Origin: Flavobacteriales bacterium
Lineage (GTDB): Bacteria; Bacteroidota; Bacteroidia; Flavobacteriales_C; GCA-002722245
Length of the DNA stretch: 64,000 nucleotides
Assembly: GCA_023251075.1 (NCBI GenBank)
Contig: JAHEZM010000006.1
Location: 62,001-126,000, forward strand
Direction of reading: 5' to 3'
Below, piece by piece: positions 1-8,100 of this stretch. Position 1 is the first letter of the stretch. Every line of letters begins with the position of its first letter. The notes under the pieces are model-generated. The model was given only the letters and a program-made list of their open reading frames with translations, searched no databases and was not told where the DNA came from. Position numbers and translations under genes: made by a program.

Positions 1-1
1 A

Positions 2-103
2 ATTAATGCATACAAAAAAGAATGTATGATTAATGGATATGACAATATCGATTATTTGTTAAGCATCGAAGACAAGATCAAAGAGTACGAAAAACAGAGA
101 TAA
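2..103 (+). CDS. leuD: 3-isopropylmalate dehydratase small subunit, C-terminal end (partial)
   Basis: Only the last 33 codons and the stop are in the window; the gene enters from the left edge. The readable tail contains CMINGYDNIDYLL and ends in a charged helix KDKIKEYEKQR. This matches the LeuD C-terminus, where a Cys-containing strand is followed by a G-x-D-x-I segment and a D-x-I-x-x-(F/Y)E helix. LeuD with LeuC isomerises 2-isopropylmalate to 3-isopropylmalate in leucine synthesis. The call is supported by leuB 540 bp downstream on the same strand. A strong hairpin follows the stop at once, so this transcript appears to end here and not to continue into leuB. Confidence 0.75.
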   Translation: MNAYKKECMINGYDNIDYLLSIEDKIKEYEKQR

Positions 104-108
104 AAAAA

Positions 109-137
109 GGATCCGTCAACTGACGGATCCTTTTTTT
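109..137. terminator. Bidirectional intrinsic terminator
   Basis: A 22-nt perfect palindrome (GGATCCGTCA, central AC, TGACGGATCC) is preceded by seven A and followed by seven T, so it can end leuD on the plus strand and the lipoprotein gene on the minus strand. Its core ATCCGTCA/TGACGGAT recurs in the terminator at 5144-5182. Confidence 0.9.
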
Positions 138-151
138 ATTGATTAGAAATC

Positions 152-538
152 TTATTGCTTTTCTAACTCTGTAACTTCGGTATAGTCATTTCCAAAGAAA
201 GAATATTTACGTTCCCAAGTTTGTTTACTATACCCACTTTTAGTAACAGTATAACTTGTTGAATTAGTAAAAGTTAAAGTAACAGTAGATTCTGAAACAG
301 ACCAAGTAAAGGCCGCCGAGTAAGTTCCATCGGTCATGGTACCTTTTCCACCATCTTTATCAAAAGCGTAAAACTCAGCATCGGGGGCGGTAGAATTAGA
401 GGTTGAACCAGTAGTTGTAGTAATTTTTACTACTTTCCATTTTTCTCCATCTAATTCATTTTTAATCATTGTTTCCTTTGAACACGAGGTAAGAAATAAT
501 GAAAAAGAAACAAGGGATAATAAAATCAGTTTTTTCAT
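152..538 (-). CDS. Small lipoprotein, lipocalin-like
   Basis: The 128-residue product starts with a lipoprotein signal (MKKLILLSLVSFSLFLTSC), the lipobox being LTSC with Cys19 as the lipidation site. The mature part begins ELDGEKWKVVKI and continues as alternating Thr/Ser-rich strands ending in WERKYSFFGNDYTEVTELEK. The G-x-W start followed by short beta strands (FYAFDKDG, GTMTDGTY, FTWSVSESTVTLTF) is the usual layout of the lipocalin-like lipoproteins common in Bacteroidota; that assignment is by pattern only. It is probably anchored in the outer membrane or periplasm. It sits opposite the leu genes, between leuD and leuB. Function unknown. Confidence 0.8.
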   Translation of the reverse strand: MKKLILLSLVSFSLFLTSCSKETMIKNELDGEKWKVVKITTTTGSTSNSTAPDAEFYAFDKDGGKGTMTDGTYSAAFTWSVSESTVTLTFTNSTSYTVTKSGYSKQTWERKYSFFGNDYTEVTELEKQ

Positions 539-645
539 GATAAATAATTTAAAGTTTGATCTAAATATATAACTAATATTATTTCTTTGTTCATTCCCCT
601 CTCAATTCCTTTTTCTTATCTTAGTCGCCCATTAAAAAAAGAAAC

Positions 646-1719
646 ATGAATTTTAATATTGCTGTAATTAAAGGAGACGGTATTGGTCCCGAAATCATCG
701 ATCAATCAATCAAAGTATTAAATTCAATTGCAAAAAAATTCAATCATCAATTCAACTTTCAAGAAGTATTGATGGGAGCTTGTGCAATTGACGCAACAGG
801 AGTTCCTCTTCCAGATGAAACTTTAGAAGTTTGTAAAAAATCGGATGCTATTTTATTTGGTGCAATTGGGCATCCTAAATACGATAATGATCCAAATGCG
901 AAAGTTCGCCCCGAGCAAGGTTTATTGAAAATCAGAAAAGAATTGGGCTTGTTCGCCAATATCCGTCCGGTTGAATATTTCCCCGCTTTAGCTCATCTTT
1001 CTCCTTTAAAACAAGGAATTATTGAAGGGGCCAACTTAGTAGTAATTAGAGAATTAACCGGAGGAATTTATTTTGGAGAAAAAGGGAAATCAGCCGACGG
1101 AAATTCAGCTTACGATAATTGCTCATACTCAAGAGAAGAAATTACACGCATTGCAAAAGTAGCTTTTGATTTGGCAATGAAACGCAAAAAACATGTAACC
1201 CTGGTTGACAAAGCAAATGTTTTAGAGACCTCTCGTTTGTGGAGAGAAGTAGTGAAAGAATTTGCTAAGGGCTATCCTGAAGTTACTTTGGAATTAATGT
1301 TTGTTGACAATGCTGCTATGCAGTTAATACAAAACCCAAGAAGATTTGATGTAATGTTAACAGAAAATCTATTCGGTGATATTTTAACCGATGAAGCATC
1401 TGTAATTACTGGCTCTATTGGATTATTACCTTCAGCATCAACAGGTAATAAAGTTGGATTATATGAACCTATTCATGGATCATACCCTCAAGCTGCCGGA
1501 AAAAATATTGCTAACCCTATTGGAACCATACTATCAGCTGCCCTTCTACTTGAATCTGCTTTAAATTTAAATGAAGAAGCCAAAGCTATTCGCCAGGCCG
1601 TAGCTGAAGCAATTGCTGCTAATTTCTTAACAGAAGATTTAATAAAAGAGAATGCTAAATCAACTACGGAAGTGGGTGATTTTATTGCTAAAAAAATTCT
1701 TGAACCAGCACTAGCTTAA
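646..1719 (+). CDS. leuB: 3-isopropylmalate dehydrogenase
   Basis: The 357-residue product has the usual LeuB length. It oxidises and decarboxylates 3-isopropylmalate with NAD+, the third step of leucine synthesis, in the cytoplasm. Visible family signatures are the N-terminal IAVIKGDGIGPEI, ELTGGIYFGEKG, the catalytic KANVLETSRLWREVV, and the metal/NAD-binding NLFGDILTDEASVITGSIGL. GLYEPIHGSYPQAAGKNIANP near residue 270 is the cofactor-binding signature. A possible -7 element TATCTTAG lies at 617-624, about 20 bp before the ATG. Together with the terminator after leuD and an opposite-strand gene in between, this suggests leuB has its own promoter. A hairpin terminator follows at 1745. Confidence 0.97.
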   Translation: MNFNIAVIKGDGIGPEIIDQSIKVLNSIAKKFNHQFNFQEVLMGACAIDATGVPLPDETLEVCKKSDAILFGAIGHPKYDNDPNAKVRPEQGLLKIRKELGLFANIRPVEYFPALAHLSPLKQGIIEGANLVVIRELTGGIYFGEKGKSADGNSAYDNCSYSREEITRIAKVAFDLAMKRKKHVTLVDKANVLETSRLWREVVKEFAKGYPEVTLELMFVDNAAMQLIQNPRRFDVMLTENLFGDILTDEASVITGSIGLLPSASTGNKVGLYEPIHGSYPQAAGKNIANPIGTILSAALLLESALNLNEEAKAIRQAVAEAIAANFLTEDLIKENAKSTTEVGDFIAKKILEPALA

Positions 1720-1744
1720 AATACAAAGTCATATAAAAAACAAA

Positions 1745-1775
1745 AGCGAGACTAAGTCATTAGTCTCGCTTTTTA
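1745..1775 (+). terminator. Intrinsic terminator of leuB
   Basis: AGCGAGACTA (1745-1754), loop AGTCAT, TAGTCTCGCT (1761-1770): a 10-bp perfect stem followed by five T. Confidence 0.9.
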
Positions 1776-1790
1776 TTTAACACACTAGCC

Positions 1791-2840
1791 TTATTTTACA
1801 TTTATCAATTGCTGTTTTGCTTTTTCATCATCTAGCTTTCTTTGCTTCAAAGTATTTAAATAACTTACGGAAGATTTATTTCCTTCAGCAACTGCTTTTT
1901 CTGCAAATTCGATAGCTTTATCAATCGATCCGGTAACTTCATGAATCAAAGCTATATTGTGAAAAGCACGCCCTCTTACTTTTGGTTTCTCAGCACTGGT
2001 GCTAACAGCCTCATACAATTTAGTGGCCTCTTCATATTTTTTATCTCGCATTAGCACTTTAGCCAGTTTCATTCTTTCATCACCACCAGTATAGTAACTT
2101 CTTAAAACAGTCATGGGAGTTGGAGCAATACGCAAAGCGTACTTCTCGCCATTTATACGTGCTAATTTTGCTACTTCATTAGAATACTGAGGCAGATTCT
2201 TTTCCGCATCGTAAGTTGTTAATCCTTTTCCCGAAGATGAGCTAGTCTCGTAAGTTCTGTATTCATCAACAACAGTCATTGTTGCCGGATCATAAATTCT
2301 CCAACCGGCAGTTACCGAAACATTCATTTTAGCCACTTGGTACAATTCATTTTGAGTGATTCCATTTCTTGTTACAGAGTTGGTTTCCGTACTCCACTTC
2401 AAGCTTTTATCAGTATCAAAAATCTCTAAAACCAAAAGAGCATCAACATTATTTTTCAGGCACAATTCCTTTACAAGTTCCCAACTCAATATCGGAGAAA
2501 AGGAAGTACCTCCGTTATTATATAAAGTAACCCCTGGAATTTGAAATATTGAGTATCGTTGTGATTTAGATAACCCTGAGGTTAATCCTGTTACCGCTTC
2601 GGCAAAGGAATATTTATCCTGAAAAAGTCCTTCACCAGAAACAAGTCCCTCTAATACATTAATTGCTTTTCCATTTTTATCAGGATGAGAGCGATCCACA
2701 ATGCCTAATTTCAAAATACTGGGTGCTACCGTAATGTCTGCTGGCTTCATAACTTCAATATTTGTTGAAGAAGTTGCCACACAAGAAAATAAAGACACAG
2801 AAATAATTACTGAGTAAAATAGATGATGAAATAATTTCAT
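1791..2840 (-). CDS. DUF6340-like lipoprotein with C-terminal TPR
   Basis: I start the gene at the internal Met (MKLFHHLFYSVIISVSLFSC) because this gives a proper lipoprotein signal with lipobox LFSC; the frame remains open 13 codons further upstream. The mature protein opens VATSSTNIEVMKPADITVAPSI and continues IVDRSH, a layout I associate with the DUF6340 family of Bacteroidota lipoproteins. The centre (NNVDALLVLEIFDTD) resembles proteins that compute over small-molecule or stress input, but no function is established. The last about 90 residues form one to two TPR units (RGRAFHNIALIHEVTGSIDKA as core). It is convergent with leuB, with the leuB terminator between them. Moderately sure of the family, sure of the lipoprotein nature. 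Confidence 0.75.
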   Translation of the reverse strand: MKLFHHLFYSVIISVSLFSCVATSSTNIEVMKPADITVAPSILKLGIVDRSHPDKNGKAINVLEGLVSGEGLFQDKYSFAEAVTGLTSGLSKSQRYSIFQIPGVTLYNNGGTSFSPILSWELVKELCLKNNVDALLVLEIFDTDKSLKWSTETNSVTRNGITQNELYQVAKMNVSVTAGWRIYDPATMTVVDEYRTYETSSSSGKGLTTYDAEKNLPQYSNEVAKLARINGEKYALRIAPTPMTVLRSYYTGGDERMKLAKVLMRDKKYEEATKLYEAVSTSAEKPKVRGRAFHNIALIHEVTGSIDKAIEFAEKAVAEGNKSSVSYLNTLKQRKLDDEKAKQQLINVK

Positions 2841-3014
2841 AAATAACTGTTTTATTAAATGGATTTTTACTAAAATCATACCAAATGATTTTCTTGATTT
2901 TCTTGAACGAAGATATGCCTTAAAAAGTTATACACGATAATTGTTGAAATTTAGCGCTAACAATAAATAAATATTTGCGGTAAAAGAGCGAAGTTTAACA
3001 CAAAATCATTTAAC

Positions 3015-4352
3015 GTGGGCAAAAGCAGAAAAATCTTCGTACTGGACACATCCGTTATCATCTATGATCACGATGCTATAAAAAACTTTGGCGACAATGA
3101 TGTTGCGATACCTATAACGGTTTTAGAAGAATTAGATAATTTCAAAAAAGGAAACGACAACAAAAATTTTGCTGCTCGTGAATTTTCAAGGTTTATAGAT
3201 AATGCTTCAGGATCTACTTCACTTAAAAAATGGATTCCAATTGGAGGAAGTGAAAAGGGATTATTCTCTATCGTGATGCCACACGTTACAAAATTAGATG
3301 CTGAAGAAATTTTTGGTCGAGATAAAAATGATCACAAAATATTGAATGCAGCCATTTACTTGATGGAAAAATTTCCAAAGAGAAAAGTCATTTTAGTTAC
3401 CAAAGACATTAATTTAAGAATTAAAGCAAAATCATTAGAACTAGTTGCTGAAGATTACGAAACAGGCAAAATGACTGATGATGTGCTGGAAGAAGGATCA
3501 ACACCAACAGGGAGAGCCGTTTTGGAAAATATCGATTCGAACATCATCGATAAATTATACGAATCGAACTCTGTTTACGCAGAAACTATTATCCCTGCAA
3601 AATCAAAACAAAATCATTTCTATATTCTTAAGAATGGAAAAAAATCAGTTTTATCTTTTTATGACTGTGAGGCTAATACATTTGAAAGAATTGAGAAAGT
3701 AACAGCTTACGGCATTGCACCGAGAAATTCAGAACAAACATTTGCTTTACACGCTATATTGAATCCAAAAATAAAATTGGTAACCATACAAGGTGTGGCA
3801 GGTACGGGTAAAACATTATTATCACTAGCCGGTGCTTTACAACAAAGAAGAGATTTTCATCAAATTTATTTAGCTCGTCCGATTGTACCTTTAAGCAACA
3901 AAGACATTGGGTATTTACCAGGTGATATCAAATCAAAATTAAATCCTTACATGGAACCGTTGTGGGATAATTTGAAACTAATTAAAACTCAATTCGGACA
4001 ACAAGACAAAGAATACAAAGCTATTGAAGAGATGGTAAATAATGAAAAATTAGTGGTAACTCCTTTAGCTTATATCAGAGGAAGAAGCTTATCAAATATC
4101 TTCTTCATTATTGATGAAGCGCAAAACTTAACCCCTCATGAGGTAAAAACCATTATTAGCAGAGCGGGTGAAAACACTAAAATTATTTTCACTGGAGACG
4201 TTTATCAAATTGACACCCCTTATTTAGATCATTTAAGTAATGGATTATCTTATTTAATTGATAAAGTTAAAGGTCATCCATTATATGCGCACATTGCTTT
4301 AGAAAAAGGAGAACGATCAGCATTGGCAAACCTGGCCAACGATTACTTGTAA
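3015..4352 (+). CDS. PhoH-family ATPase with N-terminal PIN domain
   Basis: The 445-residue protein joins a PIN nuclease domain to a PhoH-type P-loop ATPase, the PhoH2/YlaK layout. The PIN part begins FVLDTSVIIYDHDAI, with acidic residues at EELDNF, GRDKNDHKIL and TKDINLRIKAK. The ATPase half carries Walker A GVAGTGKT near residue 260 and Walker B IFFIIDEAQN near 370, followed by the GDVYQID segment. Such proteins are proposed to act as RNA helicase-ribonucleases; the substrate here is unknown. It starts with GTG (at 3015); no ATG in frame would keep the first PIN strand. It stands alone, bounded by its own terminator at 4374. Confidence 0.92.
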   Translation: MGKSRKIFVLDTSVIIYDHDAIKNFGDNDVAIPITVLEELDNFKKGNDNKNFAAREFSRFIDNASGSTSLKKWIPIGGSEKGLFSIVMPHVTKLDAEEIFGRDKNDHKILNAAIYLMEKFPKRKVILVTKDINLRIKAKSLELVAEDYETGKMTDDVLEEGSTPTGRAVLENIDSNIIDKLYESNSVYAETIIPAKSKQNHFYILKNGKKSVLSFYDCEANTFERIEKVTAYGIAPRNSEQTFALHAILNPKIKLVTIQGVAGTGKTLLSLAGALQQRRDFHQIYLARPIVPLSNKDIGYLPGDIKSKLNPYMEPLWDNLKLIKTQFGQQDKEYKAIEEMVNNEKLVVTPLAYIRGRSLSNIFFIIDEAQNLTPHEVKTIISRAGENTKIIFTGDVYQIDTPYLDHLSNGLSYLIDKVKGHPLYAHIALEKGERSALANLANDYL

Positions 4353-4373
4353 AATCATAGACTGAATATCCGA

Positions 4374-4412
4374 GTGCGGACTTTTGTTTCAAAAGGTCCG
4401 CACTTTTTTTTT
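4374..4412 (+). terminator. Intrinsic terminator of the PIN-PhoH gene
   Basis: GTGCGGAC-TTTTG / CAAAAG-GTCCGCAC forms a stem of 13 bp with one bulged base and a short TTT loop, then nine T. Confidence 0.88.
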
Positions 4413-4495
4413 GCACCACTGTTGAAAAATCAAGCGAATCATTAATAAGGATATCACCGTAGAAGAAGTTAGTTAATCAATTAATTAGTGAAACT

Positions 4496-4732
4496 ATGGA
4501 AAGGTCAATTTTTAAGAATTTCGAAAAAAGACACTGTCGTTTCAAAATGAAATCAGGAAAGGAAGTGTTTGGAATCATGTGGGAAGAATCTTCAACCGAC
4601 AATAAATTCCGTTATTATTTCAGTAGTTCTGGGGATTATCAGAGACTAAAAAACAGATTACAAACGGCACTGTATGCAATATATCCACTAGACTTAAATG
4701 AAATTGTATATGCAGAAGTTATAGCATCCTAG
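4496..4732 (+). CDS. Small conserved-type protein of unknown function
   Basis: This is a 78-residue protein I do not recognise. It has no signal peptide or membrane segment. The stretch CRFKMKSGKEVFGIMWEE looks like two beta strands around a turn of the kind seen in Sm-like or SH3-like small barrels, and the C-terminus (YAIYPLDLNEIVYAEVI) looks like further strands. This fold guess is inference. It has its own leader (about 80 bp after the preceding terminator) and its own terminator at 4762, which supports it being a real monocistronic gene. Codon use is like its neighbours. Confidence 0.6.
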   Translation: MERSIFKNFEKRHCRFKMKSGKEVFGIMWEESSTDNKFRYYFSSSGDYQRLKNRLQTALYAIYPLDLNEIVYAEVIAS

Positions 4733-4761
4733 TAAATCACAATAAATACCCTAACTAATAA

Positions 4762-4792
4762 AATCCTTCGACTTACCTCCGAAGGATTTTTT
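4762..4792 (+). terminator. Intrinsic terminator
   Basis: AATCCTTCG (4762-4770) and CGAAGGATT (4780-4788) form a 9-bp stem with a 9-nt loop, followed by a T6 run. It ends the 78-codon gene. Confidence 0.85.
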
Positions 4793-4856
4793 GTGACCGT
4801 AAATTGATTACGGTTTGCCTTGATAATATTGCTTTATAACCATAAATAATAAAGCA

Positions 4857-5138
4857 ATGCAAACTTTTATTCAATTCAAACTTAACAACGAAACAGTAAA
4901 AATTAGTGCGAACTCAGTTCAATGCTATAGCAACTGTTTACAAATTGAATTAGTGAAATTATTGGTAGAATGCAGAGGCACTTCTGAACCAGGAAAATCT
5001 CCTTTACCCCTTTTATTTAATAAATACTTAAGATTTCTAGATATCACTCATATTGAGTTTTTTAATTACACTGATGCTCAGAGTTTATCTAGTCATGAAA
5101 ACTTCGCTGAGAAAATACTTACAAGAATTGCTGCCTGA
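4857..5138 (+). CDS. Small protein of unknown function
   Basis: A 93-residue soluble protein I do not recognise. It opens with strand-like MQTFIQFKLNNETVKISANS, has two cysteines near residues 23-27 (VQCYSNCLQIELVKLLVEC, a third at about 39), and closes with a helical segment SHENFAEKILTRIAA. It is framed on both sides by hairpin terminators (4762 and 5144), so it appears to be an independent transcription unit. No domain can be assigned. Confidence 0.55.
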   Translation: MQTFIQFKLNNETVKISANSVQCYSNCLQIELVKLLVECRGTSEPGKSPLPLLFNKYLRFLDITHIEFFNYTDAQSLSSHENFAEKILTRIAA

Positions 5139-5143
5139 TTAAA

Positions 5144-5182
5144 TAAAAAAAGCCATCCGTCAGCTGACGGATGGCTTTTTTA
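5144..5182. terminator. Bidirectional intrinsic terminator
   Basis: A perfect 26-nt palindrome at 5151-5176 (arm AGCCATCCGTCAG) is flanked by an A7 run and a T7 run. It serves the 93-codon gene on the plus strand and the giant adhesin on the minus strand. Its core ATCCGTCA/TGACGGAT is shared with the terminator at 109-137. Confidence 0.9.
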
Positions 5183-5197
5183 AATTTTCACCAATCT

Positions 5198-8100
5198 CTA
5201 TTTTATAATAGATACATGTCCAACAATAGGATCTTGAAGTACTTCTGTAAAATGATCCTTATAAACCACTTTCCAAACATATACATCAATTTGGGCATCT
5301 CTCATATTGTTATCTCTTTTACCATTCCAACCTTCAGCTGAATTATAGGTTCTAAAAATCATTTCACCCCAACGATCAAATACCATAAATTCATAACCAG
5401 GCTCGCCAAAATTTTGCCCCATTGGATAGAATATATCATTTATTCCATCACCATTTGGAGAGAAAGCATTGGGAACAAAAATGGTTGTAGGAGCTCTGAT
5501 AATAACATCTTGACAATAAGTATCTTTACAACCTCTATTAGAAACTGTTAAGCACACAGGTATCGTGTCATCATTAGTAGAATTAAATTTCACATAAAAA
5601 GCATCCGCTACATCGGCTGTTGAGCCAAACAAAGTATCAGGAGTTCCCTTTGCTGTAAAGCCCCAAAACAGAGAATCATAAGGTGCTACTGTAGTGTTTT
5701 CAAAACGAACATTCGGATCTAAAGTACTTGCAGGTGTGGGTGTAAATACAAATTGTGCATTTGGAAAAGAGTTTACTGTTAAATATTTACTTTTTGTAAC
5801 AGAGTTCAAACAACCATTCGCAAAAGTAACTGTCATTTTTAAATCGTAAATACCAGGGCTCAAATTAGAATTAATAATACTATTAGAAACAGCACCTGAA
5901 CTCTGATTTATAGCCACTCCACCATTAGCATCAATAGCATTCCATAAATAATTTGTACCAGCTACCAAAGAGGTATCACGTAAGTATAAAGGCTCACCAA
6001 AACAAACTTCTGGATCTACTGCGTAAGCATCTACAACAGGAACATCTAAAATTCTCACGTGATAAAAACCTGTGTCTTTACAAAGCACATTGTTCATTTG
6101 ATATTGTACTGGATAATCTCCATCTGTCAATCCAGTAGTTGAAAAATAACCTGTGCTGTTTATTCCTGTACCTACCCATGCTCCGCCATTTTTATCGGCC
6201 GACAATTGAACGCCTGGCATATTTTCACACACAGAAGTATCTCCACTCACTATTGGATTGGGAGTTGTTTGAACAGTTACGGTAGTTGTTTTAGAAGTTG
6301 GACACAACCCACTAATAGAATAAGTAAGAGTTACAGATCCGGAAGCAGCAGGATTAAAATTAGTACCAGTCACTCCTGTTCCACTCCATACACCCGTATC
6401 AGGAGCATCATATGGAGTTAAATCCACTAAAGCACCTCCCATACATTGATCAGGAATAGGCAATAAAGTAATTACAGGAACAGCCTTAACATTTATTGTA
6501 ATAGTATCCCAAGCAGAGCATTTCCCATTAGTGACTGTATTTTTAACTTCCCAGCTTCCTGCTCCCGCAGTAGCAGGATTAAAGTTGTTTCCTGTAATTG
6601 TTCCTGCCGGAGCGGTGGTAGTCCACACCCCTATTGTATTTGCTGCTAAAATTTTTACGGCCGCATTGGCACACATATCACTTACAGGGGTTACCAATGG
6701 ATTAGGCATTGCATCTACACGTATAGTAATAGTATCTGGAACATAACAAGGATATAGCGTTACTGAATAAGTAATTTTATAAGTTCCTGCACCGGCTATA
6801 TTCGCATCAAAAGCCCCTGTAACCGGGTTTAAAGCGGCAACATTACCAGCGCCCACATATTTCCATGTACCTGGAACAAGATAACCCAAAGTAGCCGGAT
6901 CAACCGGTAGCCATGTATTAGTAGGAGTATACTGTTGAGTAATACATAAAGCGGTGTCTCTTGTAATCACTGAAGTAAATACAGGCAAAACAAACACTTT
7001 TACGGTTTGAGTATCACCACAATTACTTGCATAACCATAACTAATTGTATTGTTACCTGCAGTGGCTATAGCAGGATTAAATACACCTGTAGTTGCATTA
7101 ATACAAGCACCACATGTTGCCCAGAAAGTTCCTCCATTATTCACTTTAGTAATTGCGAAAGGAGCTGCTGATTGACAAACAGTATCTTGAGCAGCTGTCA
7201 CAGATATTGTTGCGTCAAACTGGTCAATAACATGCATTGTTAATGTGTCTTTATCACCACATGGATTAGCTAAAGAGTACTCTATTTTATAATCACCAGC
7301 CGCATAATTCGCTGGATTAAATGGAGAAGTGGTAACACCTGCAGATCCAACAGGACTAATAATAGTCCATACGCCACCCGCCTGAGCAGGAAACACATTA
7401 ATATTAACACTAGGATCTGTTTTACATACCGTTGAATCATGAATACTTAAGGTTGCATCTTTCACTGGATTAACCACAATGGTCATCGTATCCTGAGAGT
7501 TACACAATCCAGGAAAAGAATAAGTAATTACATGTGATCCTTGTCCGGCATTATTCGGATTAAAAGTACCTGAAGCTGGATTTGTAATACCTGTTCCCGA
7601 CCAAACACCACCAGCTGTTGCAGCAGTCAATGTTACAGCAGCTGCATTAGAGCAGTATGGACCAGCTTGAGTGATGGTAGCATTTTTCAATGCAATTACA
7701 TTTACTGTAATCGAATCAGAATTAATACAACCATTGGCATCGGTGTGGGTATATTTAGCTTCATGATTACCAGCACTTATTGCACCTGATGTAGGATCAA
7801 ATTGATTTGTTGAAGCCACATCATCTATGTACCACTGTCCTGTTCCTCCCACAATTGCTGGAGTTAAAGTCATTGTGGTCAAAACTGAATCTTTACACAA
7901 TGGTCCAAAAGCCGTAATGATTGGAGTTGGTAATGGATTGATAATGATATAAACTGAATCACGACAAGTAGGATCAGAAGGATCCTTAAATAATAATTTA
8001 TAAGTACCAATTTTATTTCCTGTTACAGAAGTAAACAAAGTATCACCTCCTGAAATATTTAAAGTGGGATTAGTTCCTGCAGAAGTAGGTACAGAATCAA

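Noticed and set aside
6206-6746. Plus-strand frames opposite the giant adhesin
   Set aside because: They follow the codon repetition of the adhesin gene in reverse and show no start context, domain or composition of a real protein.
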